Source: Chlorops oryzae
Lineage: Eukaryota; Arthropoda; Insecta; Diptera; Chloropidae
DNA: 64,000 nt
NCBI GenBank assembly: GCA_020466095.1
Contig: CM035807.1
Coordinates: 43,684,286 to 43,748,285, forward strand
Direction of reading: 5' to 3'
Within the stretch, counting starts at the first letter, position 1. The number at the start of each line of letters is the position of its first letter. Positions 10,781 to 21,342 of the stretch are shown piece after piece. The position numbers and the translations under genes are program-made. The notes beneath the pieces were generated by a model. That model did no database searches. It was not told the DNA's origin and was given only the letters and a program-made list of their open reading frames with translations.

Positions 10781-11470
10781 AAATTTTAAAAACTTTTGTA
10801 TTTTTTAAACATCATTCTTCAATATTATATCAAAAATAGTTTTAAAATGTTTAGTAAATCGTGTAAAATGGTGCTCAATGTCAAAAAATTTTAAAAATTA
10901 TGTAAAACTTGAGTTTTGTTTAAAGTTTAATTGAAAATTACTTCACTACAAACAGCCTCCTTTTCAATTTCGATATCATAAATGGAGGGCCAAGCAATTA
11001 TGTGGAGAACAAATCAAACCTCAGAATTGTAGCACAAACCCTTTCCACGATAGAAGGGCTTTTCTAAAACAACTCAATTCGAATTTTCGTATACAAAACA
11101 TAACATAACTTTGTATTGAAAAATCCACATATTTTCGTTTCGAAAAGCAAGAACACTAGCTTACAAAAAAAAAAAAGAGCACAGACGAAATGATGGGGTT
11201 TAGACTAAATTGGGGTCACTGATCATGAAAATGGCATCCATTTATTTTTCCAAAGAACAGGTTTAGAGATATACGCAAAAAACGTGTTTTTGGTTACTTA
11301 ATGAAATTTTTCCAAAGAACTCAACAACTACCCGCCTAAATAACATAAAATTTTATTAGCCTAATGCAGAAAACTCTCCCCTTTGCAACGATATATCATT
11401 TACAATCGGTGTCTTAGTTTTTCAGCTATAGACATTTGAACTTGCAAAAGTTTGACTTTTTAAGGCTTTT
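10781..11470. other. Unassigned AT-rich insert within BEL
   Basis: No gene seen. A segment near 11185-11235 (GACGAAATGATGGGGTTTAG and following) has a related inverted copy at about 17930-17990, beside the piggyBac pseudogene, so part of this stretch is a dispersed repeat of unknown type. Confidence 0.35.
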
Positions 11471-12286
11471 TATACCCAGCGTAAGCGGGTTATATTAGTT
11501 TTGTGCAAATCTTGTAACAGGGAGAATTAAGCTCCGGAGATATAGAAAAATATATATAGAAATGATCAGGATAAAAAACTGAATCGATTTAGACATGTCC
11601 GTCTGTCCGTCTGTACGTCTGACCGTCTGTCCGTCTCTCCGTCTGACCGTCTGTCCGTCCGTCCGAGGTCGGATCTCCTCCGAAACGGCTGGACCAATCA
11701 AGTCGAAATTTGGCACACATGTATATCGGGGTCCGAGTATGATCCTAAGTAAAAATGATAGACATCCGCCCACTGCCACGCCCACAAATGAATTAATTGT
11801 GTTTTCAGTAATATGCTTGTAACTTGCGAACCACTCAACACATTCCATTGATATTTGGTGTACTGGTAAACTACAAAAAGGGACATATCCTGAAAAAAAA
11901 TGGACGCCGGCCTCCTCGAGCCACGCCCACAAATAAGCCCACAAATAAGGGCTTATCGTAACTTGTGAAGTAAAAGGCGTAGAATCTTCAAATTCGCAAC
12001 ATAGGTTGACCAAGGCAAATGAAAGGTGTAGGAACAAAAATGTATGTAGCCCGCTCACTGCCACGCCCACAAATGGAGAATTTTCGTAACTTCCGAAGTA
12101 AAAGGCGTAGAAGCTTCAAATTCGCAACATAGGTTCACTAAGGCGAATGAAAGGTGTAGGGAAATAATTTATGTGGCCCCCCCACTGCCACGCCCACAAA
12201 TAGAGAAGAAAAACATAGTGCGCTCATAATGTCGGGACGCTGGGTATTTCAAAGTCGGGCTTGACCGACTTTAGCTTTCTTACTTG
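11471..12286 (+). mobile_element. Helitron family A copy 1 (mini-me/DINE-1-like), complete
   Basis: Starts TATACCCAGCGTAAGCGG and ends with the hairpin AAAGTCGGGCTTGACCGACT, then TTAGCTTTCTTACTTG. It contains (TA)n, the core GAAATGATCAGGATAAAAAA and a (GTCY)n tract at 11595-11665, the mini-me layout. Downstream lie tandem units with CACTGCCACGCCCACAAAT and GTAAAAGGCGTAGAAGCTTC. There is no coding capacity for Rep/helicase. Confidence 0.8.
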
Positions 12287-12391
12287 TTTTAATTTGCAAA
12301 AATTTCATTTTAACTTTTAAGTACTAAAAAATTTTAAATTTTTTTTCCGGTAACTTAAAATGTTATACATATATTTAGCGTATATAAAAAT

Positions 12392-15150
12392 TAGGGTTGC
12401 CAAATTTCTAAGGTCAAAATAAAGTATAATTTTGTTTAAAATTTAAAAAATACAGTATTTTACTAAAAAATAAAGTATTTTCAATTCATCCTTATATTAA
12501 TTAAAAAAACAGAACATAACAAATATTCAATAACATATAGAAATAAATCACATGCTTTCATACTACCATAAATTCAATTTAAAATATCTCTCACACCGAA
12601 GTACTAGTAACTTACCGGTAGTTAGTACACTTTTGTTAATAAATATACACTTTTTAATGCTTGCAGAACACTTAAGTTGGTCTATGATTTGTTTCACCTT
12701 TTTAAAATTATAATTAACTACATATTTTAATAGTAAAGTATGTACTTAACATAAGTTGCCAAAATTGCGATTTTTGTGATTTAGCATATAGTTAATCTCG
12801 AAACTGTCGAATCTCTTTATAATGAATTTAAATGGCCCTAAAATAGAAAATCGTCGATGAGAGAATTTTGTGTTAGAAGAAAGAAAGAAATACTATGTAG
12901 CAAAAAAGCCTGAGGTTCGCTATAGAGAGAAATTTGTTTTAGAGGAGGTCGTTTTAGAGGGTGTCCACTAGGGGTGTCCTTATTGTTAAAAACTGGATTT
13001 TTATAAACCGCCGGGCAGATTCTTGTTCCTTTATCTTAAAACAGTAAGTAAATGAAATTTGGAGTAAATCCGATCATTTTTAATGGACCCGGAAACGACT
13101 TGAAAATGTAGTGGAGAGTGGAAATATAGAGTCGATGCCCCAAAACTCCCCAGAAGTCGCCCCTACGGACATATAATGTATGACCGACCCCCATTATTTT
13201 TTTACCCCTAACATTTTTTCTGAACAAACCTACCCCCTATCTCCCCTTCTTAAGGGGGCTCCTATACAAAACTTATATTTTTATAAACTTCCCCCCACCG
13301 TCCTAACTAGCCCCAGAGTGCTCCTAGAGGAGTCAAATGTATGACCGACCCCCATTAACTTAGTCCCCCTAACATTTTCTTCGTACATACTTACCCTCTA
13401 TCGCCCCCCTTAAGGGGGCTCCCATATAAAACTACCTTAATTTGAGCAAAATTTCATACAAAATGGCCGTCACTACAGTCAAACCCCTCCTAGGGGGCTG
13501 ATATATATGACCGACCCCCATTATTTTTTTACCCCAAACATTTTCTTCAAACATACCTACCCTCTATCTCCCCTTCTTAAGGGGGTCCCCATACAAAATT
13601 AGGCTTAAATTAAAGAAAAATGCCTCACGAACTTCAATCTATAATATAGATGCCGTAGGAACAAGAACGAGCATGTTCAGCATGCATATTCGAAAAATTT
13701 ACAAAATTACCTTTTAAACGAGCCTAATATAAATAATATTGGATTAGTTTTTGGTATGTTTTAATAATATGATATATTTTATTACTTTTTTTTAAAACTG
13801 AATTTTGGGTTCCATCCCCTTACTGGCCAAATAATGACCCTAGTAGAAAAAAAATAAATTTTCGAGTCAAATACCGCAAACCTCAATCTATGACGAGTTT
13901 TTTGAGACTATAACCATTAAAATCGGTTAGTGGTTTCTATTCATAAAATTAATTCAAAACAAATATTTTTTGAAACGCATTATTCACTGTTTTTACGTGC
14001 GTTTCTTAGGTCTTTGCATGTCTCTCTCGGTCTGTACGCATGTCTCTCTCGGTCTGTACGCATCAAAGACTCAAGAATTATTTTTTTCTACTAGGGTCAT
14101 TATTTGGCCAGTAAGGGGATGGAACCCAAAATTCAGTTTTAAAAAAAGGTAATAAAATATATCATATTATTAAAACATACCAAAAACTAATCCAATATTC
14201 TTCATATTAGGCTCGTTTAAAAGGTAATTTTGTAAATTTTTCGAATATGCATGCTGAACATGCTCGTTCTTGTTCCTACGGCATCTATATTATAGATTGA
14301 AGTTCGTGAGGCATTTTTCTTTAATTTAAGCCTAATTTTGTATAGTGACCCCCTTAAGAAGGGGAGATAGAGGGTAGGTATGTTTGAAGAAAATGTTTGG
14401 GGTAAAAAAATAATGGGGGTCGGTCATATATATCAGCCCCCTAGGAGGGGTTTGACTGTAGTGACGGCCATTTTGTATGAAATTTTGCTCAAATTAAGGT
14501 AGTTTTATATGGGAGCCCCCTTAAGGGGGGGAGATAGAGGGTAAGTATGTACGAAGAAAATGTTAGGGGGACTAAGTTAATGGGGGTCGGTCATACATTT
14601 GACTCCTCTAGGAGCACTCTGGGGCTAGTTAGGACGGTGGGGGGAAGTTTATAAAAATATAAGTTTTGTATGGGAGCCCCCTTAAGAAGGGGAGATAGGG
14701 GGTAGGTTTGTTCAGAAAAAATGTAAGGGGAAAAATAATGGGGGTCGGTCATACATTATATGTCCGTAGGGGCGACTTCTGGGGAGTTATGGGGCTTCGA
14801 CTCTATATTTCCACTCTCCACTACATTTTCAAGTCGTTTCCGGGTCCATTAAAAATGATCGGATTTACTCCAAATTTCATTTACTTACTGTTTTAAGATA
14901 AAGGAACAAGAATCTGCCCGGCGAACTGGAATCCAAACACTTTAAAACTTTCCCATACAAATAAGAACACCCCTAGTGTCCACTGTATTTATTTAGTTCA
15001 ATGAACTACATGATGTATGTTTGGTAAAAACTGCCGTATATATTAAAAATAAAGTATTTCAGGATACTTTATTGTTCCATGAAAGTATAAAGTATATCGA
15101 TTAGAAAAAAAATAAGGTTACTATATTATATAGTATGGTTGGCAGCCCTA
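12392..15150. mobile_element. TIR element with TAGGGYTGCCAA ends, hosting a palindrome
   Basis: TAGGGTTGCCAA at the left and TTGGCAGCCCTA at the right bound AT-rich arms with mirrored AATAAAGTAT words (12420-12480 and 15045-15075). A 2-kb palindrome sits inside. BEL RNase H sequence starts directly after the right end, so this element lies within the BEL pol gene. The superfamily is unassigned; no clear target duplication. Confidence 0.6.
12967..14977. mobile_element. Foldback-type element IR2 with about 0.9-kb arms
   Basis: ACTAGGGGTGTCCTTATT at the left mirrors AATAAGAACACCCCTAGT at the right. The arms (12967-13853 and 14085-14977) are near-identical reverse complements around a loop of about 230 bases. 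A 4-bp GTCC flanks both sides (12963-12966, 14978-14981). Each arm carries three tandem units of about 160 bases with TATGACCGACCCCCATTA, CCCCTAACATTTT and CCCTTAAGGGGGCTCC. No transposase is present. Confidence 0.85.
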
Positions 15151-15690
15151 ACTCAGTTGTGAAATATCATACGTATTGCGACGACTCCTAAAAGGCGTTC
15201 GGAGCGTGTGTTTATGTTCGTGTGAAAATGGCCAATGTGTTACAACTCATCTAATATTCGCAAAATCCCGTGTAGCACCAGTAAAATCAGGTTCCTTTCC
15301 GCGATTAGAGCTATGTGGTGCCACACTTTTAGCTGAAATGATAGAAGCATTAGTCGAAGAGCAAAAAATAATTCAAGTCTCTATTTTGTTGGACTGACTC
15401 AACAATTGTTCTCGCATGACTTCAAAAGGTACCATATGCATGGAACGCATATGTAGCAATAGAGTGTCGAAAATTTTAGAAAAACCCAATCGCAAAAATT
15501 GGGTTCACCTGGATTCGCATGACAACCCTGCATATCATAAGCAGAGGGATCAGCATTCAAAATTTCGTTGAAAATCAATTATTGTGGACAGGGCCTTCAA
15601 AGTTAACATTAGAAGCATCCGCATGGCCAAAATTGAATCCCTCGTGCTCGTTAGACACCAATTAAGAGCAAAAAGCTATTAAAATTATTT
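15151..15690 (+). pseudogene. BEL/Pao pol: RNase H region
   Basis: Plus-strand frames joined by shifts contain AKSRVAPVKSGSFPRLELC, then a D-rich start SILLD with TQQLFSHDFKRYHMHGTHM, and WVHLDSHDNPAYH, NQLWWTGPSKLTLEASAWP. The PRLELCGA, DSTxVLAW-like, and SxxNPAD ... WWxGP blocks appear in the order typical of BEL/Pao RNase H and the adjoining linker. Several frameshifts make it non-functional. It continues the pol gene begun at 10290. Confidence 0.75.
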
Positions 15691-15949
15691 ATGAATTTTT
15701 TTTTTTTTTTAGCAATTTTAAAGATCTGATCGATAGGTTTTCAAACTTCGCTCTTGATTTAAGTACGTGTGATTTCGTATGTTTTTCGTTTCACAAAGCG
15801 ACGAAGTCAATGTGCGGTTCCACACTCTAAGGGCGTCACAAGAGCCGAAATTAAATCGATACAGAATCATTAAATTCAAATAGCGCAAAAGGCTTATTTC
15901 TTATGAGTATTTTCTTCTTTCCAAATCCCTCCCAATTGATTCCAAAAGC
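15691..15949. other. Degenerate BEL linker
   Basis: Includes a T14 run (15697-15710). Between the RNase H and integrase parts no conserved block could be read; this is probably decayed pol sequence. Confidence 0.35.
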
Positions 15950-16482
15950 AAACTCGGTACTTTTAATCCGTTGCTCGACATAAATGGATTCTCCGTGTGG
16001 GAAGTCATTTCACGCGACTCATGATATATGGTAAGGAAGCATCAGCTTATGTTGCATTTGATACGTCGACAATTTGGGATTCCAAAGGCTAAGAATTTAA
16101 TTAGAACAACAAATTATACTTGTAGGATCTGCCTTGTACACCTTGTACAAAAGAAAGCTCAAAGCCAAATTATGGCTGCCTTGCCCCCAGAGCGAATAAC
16201 GATTGCTAGGCCGTTTACGTCGACTGGAACCGATTTCTGTGGCCCTTTTGATATAAAGAGTTACAGAGGTCGAGGATGCAGCACAACGAAAGGTTCCGTG
16301 TCACTGTTCGTTTGTTTTGCTACTAAGCCAATTCATCTTGAAGCAGTTAGTTACCTCACGACGCCTACTTTTTTAGCAGCCTTTGCTCGATTTGTAGCCC
16401 ATCGAGGCAGTCCACCAAAAATATTTTCAGATAATGGTACAAATTTTGTTGGCGCTTCTCGAGTTTTGAAGAAGGAGTTTAA
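15950..16482 (+). pseudogene. BEL/Pao pol: integrase zinc-binding end and catalytic core
   Basis: The frame from 16028 reads HQLMLHLIRRQFGIPKAKNL, then C-x2-C-like CRICLVHL, ALPPERITIARPFTSTGTDF (first catalytic D), SVSLFVCFATKPIHLE, and FSDNGTNFVGASR (second catalytic D). These are the rve-type integrase blocks of BEL/Pao elements that insert cDNA into chromosomes. The frame breaks off exactly at TTAA (16479-16482), where a piggyBac element begins. The missing C-terminal part resumes at about 20200 and again at 25351. Confidence 0.8.
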
Positions 16483-17990
16483 CCCATTATGGCCCGGTAC
16501 CAGAAATAATGGACCAATTTTGCTGAACTTTTTATCGTTGGATCTTTGTAATGGGATTGAGACATTTTTCAAGTTTGAACAAAATTGTATGGCTAGTTTT
16601 TGAGATATAAGGTGGTAATTTGACTTACCAATGGGCTATGAAATTAATAGAAATAAGTTTCTAAGCAACTCCGATATTTTATTTCTTTTTTGTAGTTGAG
16701 AACATTTGGTAATGATTTTTATACAAAACAAAGCATTTCTGATGCAAACGAATCTGGCACATGGCACATTCGGAGGGTGTACTCCGGTACTCTTAGAGGA
16801 AAGTGGTTCTTTTGGCTGTAATTAGGAAATCTCCGGGCTGTTGATAATTCAGGAGATTGATTAGATATGTCGCAAACTTCTTCATTGGTTGTGGATGGTG
16901 TTTCAATGGAACACATAAGTTTGTTTACGATTTCCGAACGGAATAGTAATTGGGAAAGTGGTTTAGTTTTCTGCTTTTCTGCAACCAGACCATGAAGCTT
17001 CCAAGCATTTACCATCATGTTTCCGAGAATATTTGTGAAAAGCGGCCACCACCATTTCTTGGATCTCACGCCAATGCGGTAGTTTGCGACAGCATTGTCA
17101 TGCAAATCCGCACCTCCCATATGTTTGTTATACTGTGCAATACTATTAGGAACTTTAACGCTTACAAAAATTTTGCTTTTACGATCGTAACGCTCAGCAT
17201 TTGATAAGGGTTCAATTTCTCCATGATTTGTCAGAACAGTTACCAAAGCGTTATCCTTCCAGCGGATCGCTAAAACTTCGTTCGAATGATCGAAAAGGGC
17301 GCTATAATTGCCCTTTTCCATACTCTCTGGCAATTTTGCACCAGCTACTCGATTGCTTCGTACTGTTCCTTAAAAATTAAACGACAAATTAAGAATATGA
17401 TTTTCCACTTTTCAAAAACAGGAAATAGTTACCTGTGGCAAAAAACGTCGCTCACTTAACAGGCACATTAGGTGATGTGACGTAAAGAAGTTATCAAAAT
17501 ATATGCAATGACACGACGGTGACTCCTCAGCTTCTAAAAGTCCAAGAACAGTGTCTGCTCCAAGCCCGATTGTCTTGTTATGAGCCGTGCTTGCCCCACC
17601 GTATAACTTCATTTTGTATAAATATCCCTTTGCGGATGTCAAGCACCAAGCCTTAAAACCGAATCTTATTGGTTTTCCTTTGATGAACATTTTGCAGGAG
17701 TGTCGCCCAAAGTATGGTATCATTTCTTCATCTATGGATAAGTCATGCGAAAAACAGCCAAACTGTAAAAATCTAGTGTTGCACATATCCAAAAATGCCG
17801 TTATTTTTGAAAATTTATCGTTCTTGTTTATTTGACTATTGTCAGCAAAATGAATAAAGCGTTTGATCATTTCTGCTCTTGAGCGTGGAAAAGCTTGCCA
17901 ACGAAACGAAACGAAAAGAAAAACGGATGCCAATTTCGTAATCAGCGGTCCCAATTTAATCTAAAAACCATCATTTCGTCTCTGCTCTCG
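16483..17990 (-). mobile_element. piggyBac-like transposon, right end lost
   Basis: CCCATTATGGCCCGGTACC follows a TTAA (16479-16482), the piggyBac target. The body carries a minus-strand piggyBac transposase. No matching GGG-TTAA end was found on the other side before the next element (18039), so that end is deleted or overwritten. The rightmost 50 bases are related to 11185-11235 and may not belong to the transposon. Confidence 0.65.
16719..17954 (-). pseudogene. piggyBac transposase (DDE_Tnp_1_7), two exons, N-terminus missing
   Basis: The upstream exon (17433 and above) contains RWQAFPRSRAEMIKRFIHF, DLSIDEEMIPYFGRHSCKMF, KPIRFGFKAWCLTSAKGYLY and YFDNFFTSHHL. The downstream exon holds GTVRSNRVAGAKLPES, VLAIRWKDN, YNKHMGGADLHDNAVANYRI and KKWWWPLFTNI. 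DEEMIPYFGRH, YFDNFFTS and NKHMGGxD are signature blocks around the catalytic aspartates of this cut-and-paste family. A 64-base GT...AG intron (17369-17432) separates the exons. A one-base slip in a T run just before the donor puts them out of frame. About the first third of the protein is absent and the Cys-rich tail is not recognisable. Confidence 0.85.
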
Positions 17991-18038
17991 CTAAAGTCTT
18001 AAATTCTGTAAACTAGTGTTATATTTTGCAGGCATTAC

Positions 18039-19395
18039 ATATGGGCATTTCCATGAATATGTCAACCACGACTGAAAAAATAAAAGTGCTCGAAATTTTT
18101 TTCCAACACTGGCTATGGAAGGCAAAAATACTAAAATTTAATTATCTGAAAGCATTTCCAGCCAATTAAAATTTGAAAGAAAAAAAATAACGGCTTAAAG
18201 TCAATTTTCTCGTTGATTCATTTTAAGCAGTTTTGATCAACTACTTCCTCTCTTCAAACGACTCACTTCAGCTATTTGTAGCATTGCATTTCTACTCTCA
18301 AATTATTGTTACAACAACAATTAAGTAGATTCATGAGCAAAGAGAAAATAAGGAGTTCGATTAGCGGTGTTTTTTTTATTTTCCTTGGATGCTATTCTAA
18401 TGTCACGTACGATGACCAAAAACATTGTTTTTCTTCCTCATTTGTTATTTTTCGGTTGCAGGTGAACGAAAATTAATTTCCAAATCAAGGCCATCGGGCA
18501 AATAATAGATTTAAAATTTTTTTTTTTTAATTTCGTAAAACAAAAAATTTATAAGCCAAGCAAGTTGGTCACGTACGATATCGTAAGTACTAAAAATGGT
18601 ACGATTTGTTGAGAGCCCAATTGAAATTTGTTTTTTTTTTTTTTTTATCATATTTCAAAAATTCATTACGAGGCAACAAGAGATGAACTTAGAATGAGCA
18701 ACAAATGAGCTGGGTATTCATTCAAGGGAAAAATAAGAGTAATAAATAATTGTATATGCAAACATGAAAGGTTGGGTGGCTTGATTATATATTTAGAAAA
18801 TTTTCATGATAATGAAAACAATTAACAGCTGGTCATGAAATATATAAATATACACTTAAAAAAATAGTGTAAAATTAGAATAATTCCGGAAAATTACGAC
18901 TGTCTTTGATTGTTATAAATATATTGTTTTTTGAATCGAAAAAATATTTTTTTATTGGTCATTAATGAAGAATAATAGTGGGGGAAATTATGTCACTTTG
19001 TACGATATGTCACGTAAGATATATGAACTTTGTTCCCTATAAAATCAACTAACGATTTTTTTAATTTAAACATAACGAATTTAAAAGGAGAAATATTTCA
19101 CTACGTGCAAGAAATTAGAAACAAAAAAATAAACTCCATTAATTCGCAGAGTTTTGCACATGTTTACAAGTACCTCAAAAGTACTTCCGTTTTTGGTCAC
19201 GTACGATATAGCCCTATTTCGCTCGATTTTTCCGACTCAAACATTTCAAATCTACTTAATTTTTTTTTCAAATGATAAACTTTCTGAGTGGAACATATCG
19301 ACACCATTTTCTTGGAGTCACTCCAATTTTTGTAAAATCTATTCAACTCTATTTGCGTACGAATTCCGCGTACAATTACCTGGAAATGCCCATAT
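18039..19395. mobile_element. TIR element F1 (ATATGGGCATTTCC ends)
   Basis: ATATGGGCATTTCC opens and GGAAATGCCCATAT closes a 1.36-kb AT-rich non-coding element. The same termini bound F2 at 54260-57587. Inside, TCACGTACGATA-like words recur at 18402, 18569, 18987-19019 and 19197. The target duplication is unclear because the termini end in palindromic ATAT. Confidence 0.6.
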
Positions 19396-20199
19396 GTAAT
19401 TGGTTAAGATGTAATTATATTTTCATAATTCCGTCCAATTAAATATCTAATCGCCTGCAATAATATATGTAATTGCATTGAATTATATATATAATTGCGA
19501 CTAATTAAATTTGTGATCCCCTGCAATTACAAATATATTCTATATAACAATATAGAAAGGGGCATACTCCACGATTGGGCGGAATACATTTTACCACGTC
19601 ATATTCGTGGTCCACCGCGCCTTGGAAAGCCTAAGAATTTTGAAAATTCAATCACGTTATAAACGATCGAAATTATAAGCCATTTGAGAAATATAAGAAC
19701 AATCTGTAAAATAAATACAATCACAAATATAATTGCACCAATGCTTTAAATTGTAAAAGTTATCAGATGTAATTAAATATCGCACCCTTGCTAATAAATC
19801 GGGACAATTCAAAATTTTTTTTATACATTTTTTTATGTTCGATTGCATTTTTCTGTAAGAAACCCAACACACAGAAAATTAACGCTTACATTGACAGAGG
19901 CAGCAGTCGATTGAGAGTAATATAAAATATTATTTCTCCTCAGTTTCAAGAGATATTGAATGATTTTCGAGAAATGCGATATTTTGAATTGTGCCGATTT
20001 ATTAGCAAGGGTGCGATATGTGTTCAGAACGCAAATACATATATGATAAATTCAAATGCAATTACATAAGGAATTGAGCACAATTGGTATTTTTCATTTT
20101 CTAATTTTATTGTAATTGGCACCAATTAATAATGAAATCGGGGCCAGGCTCCAATCACATATGTAATTGGTTCCAATTACATTTCGGGCACTTGTTTCT
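19396..20199. repeat. TGTAATTG word array with a CACGGAGA-type right end (element S)
   Basis: Dense TGTAATTG/CAATTACA words on both strands lie on either side of a MITE (19777-20019). The right end ...CTTGTTTCTCTCCGTG is followed by TA and then BEL integrase sequence. It resembles the CACxG ends of other word-array elements here, but no left end is preserved. Confidence 0.4.
19777..20019. mobile_element. MITE G copy 1 (ATATCGCACCCTTGC ends)
   Basis: ATATCGCACCCTTGCTAATA and its complement form an inverted repeat of roughly 38 bases around 240 bp. Interior landmarks (AACCCAACACACAGAAAATT, GCAGCAGTCGATTGAGAGTA) recur in the interrupted copy at 59406-63530. Non-coding; superfamily not assigned (a TA target is possible). 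Confidence 0.75.
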
Positions 20200-20363
20200 C
20201 TCCGTGTAGAATTTAGCACTATACTCCAGCGAATTGAAGCTTGTTTTAATTCTCGTCCCATTAGTCCGATCTCAGACGATCCTACAGATTTAGAGCTCTT
20301 GACTCCAGGACATTTTCGCATCGGATGTCTACTTGTCTCTCTCCCAGAAGTCGAAACTAAAAC
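20200..20363 (+). pseudogene. BEL/Pao pol: integrase C-terminal part, before the M insertion
   Basis: Reads EFSTILQRIEACFNSRPISP, DDPTDLELLTPGHFRIG and ends at VETKT. The IEACLNSRP and LTPGHFLIG blocks define the C-terminal side of BEL integrase. The frame is cut by element M at 20366 and resumes at 25351 with the next expected block (W/K-rich KRWKSEY). It confirms that M was inserted into an already placed BEL element. Confidence 0.85.
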
Positions 20364-20617
20364 CACACAGTAAAAACTACAGGTTTAAAATTAAAACCAA
20401 TCGGTATAAAATTAAAACTTTTTAGTATTAAATTTCAATTTTAATACCAAAAAGTTTTATTTTTATACCTTTTGGTTTTAAATGAGCTAAAAAACGAACA
20501 AAATTCTCAAATCGTCAAACTGTTCTGGCGATTATATTGCTATCACACATACATGCGAGGCGTCTTTAGTTCGATTTTATCGAAGGTTGATATAATAAAT
20601 TTAGCACGCGCGAATGA

Positions 20618-20692
20618 GATCGCTTGTTAGCGTACTGGAAGCGTTTTTGCTTAGCATTCTGAAAGGTCCGAGTTCGAACCCTGTCGCAGGCG
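20618..20692 (+). other. tRNA-like module in M (A and B boxes)
   Basis: TTAGCGTACTGG (A-box-like) and GAGTTCGAACC (B-box) lie about 40 bases apart, followed by GTCGCAGGCGAAAAAAATTG. The same module, reversed, is at 51790-51870 in element D. It does not close an acceptor stem, so it is not a functional tRNA. Confidence 0.6.
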
Positions 20693-20804
20693 AAAAAAAT
20701 TGTTGAAAAATTGGGGCTTGGAAATGGTAAAGTAAATTTTGAACTTGTAAAAAGGAAAAATTGATATACTCGGGAAGGAGAAAACCAGGGAATGAAACCG
20801 TTAC

Positions 20805-20930
20805 CCTTACCGTTACCGTTACCCCTTAAATACCGATTCGTTTTGATTACCCTTACCCTTACCATTACCGATATAAATACTTAGCTACCTTTACCGTTAC
20901 TGATACCCTTATAGCTGTGTTACCGGTAAA
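20805..20930. repeat. Imperfect TTACCG/TTACCC hexamer array
   Basis: About 15-20 degenerate copies of TTACCN (TTACCCTTACCG, ATTACCGATA and similar) occur in 125 bases. It is not a perfect satellite and lies between the tRNA-like module of M and the mariner. Confidence 0.6.
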
Positions 20931-21342
20931 ATTTAAAAAAAAAAGCACACAAAACTAGCTTCCCTGCAAGAAGGCTGCCAACATGTGCCCCAAAGTCTAT
21001 ACTGTAATCAATAGACACAAAAAAACTAGTTCAAATGTCAGCAGTATTTCCAGACGGTGGTGGTAGGAAAACTGTACTGACCCGAGGTGTAATAAATCTT
21101 TATTGACCATGTAACGAGGAGTCTACACATTTCACCTTTGTACTAGCGTAACATTAAATCTACATGCTTATTGTACCAACGACAGTACCTTCTTGTTCAA
21201 TAGTTTTTGCCGGAATAGTTTATTTTCAATGACAAGCCAATGTTGTCTATGAATCCTGCTATTAAACCTGTGAATAACGTAGATGCACGGAACGTGAGCG
21301 TTTTTTGGAAGCAATCATCAGTCATTCATATATGCTCTTATA
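20931..21342. other. Interior of M, nothing recognised
   Basis: Non-coding on both strands by eye; no terminal repeats or RNA-like folds identified. Confidence 0.4.

Noticed and set aside
11495..12070. 191-residue minus-strand open frame (and its twin at 26560-27135)
   Set aside because: The frames lie inside non-coding Helitron family A copies and arise from repeated GCCACGCCCAC units; the encoded text has no domain and decays in A3 and A4.
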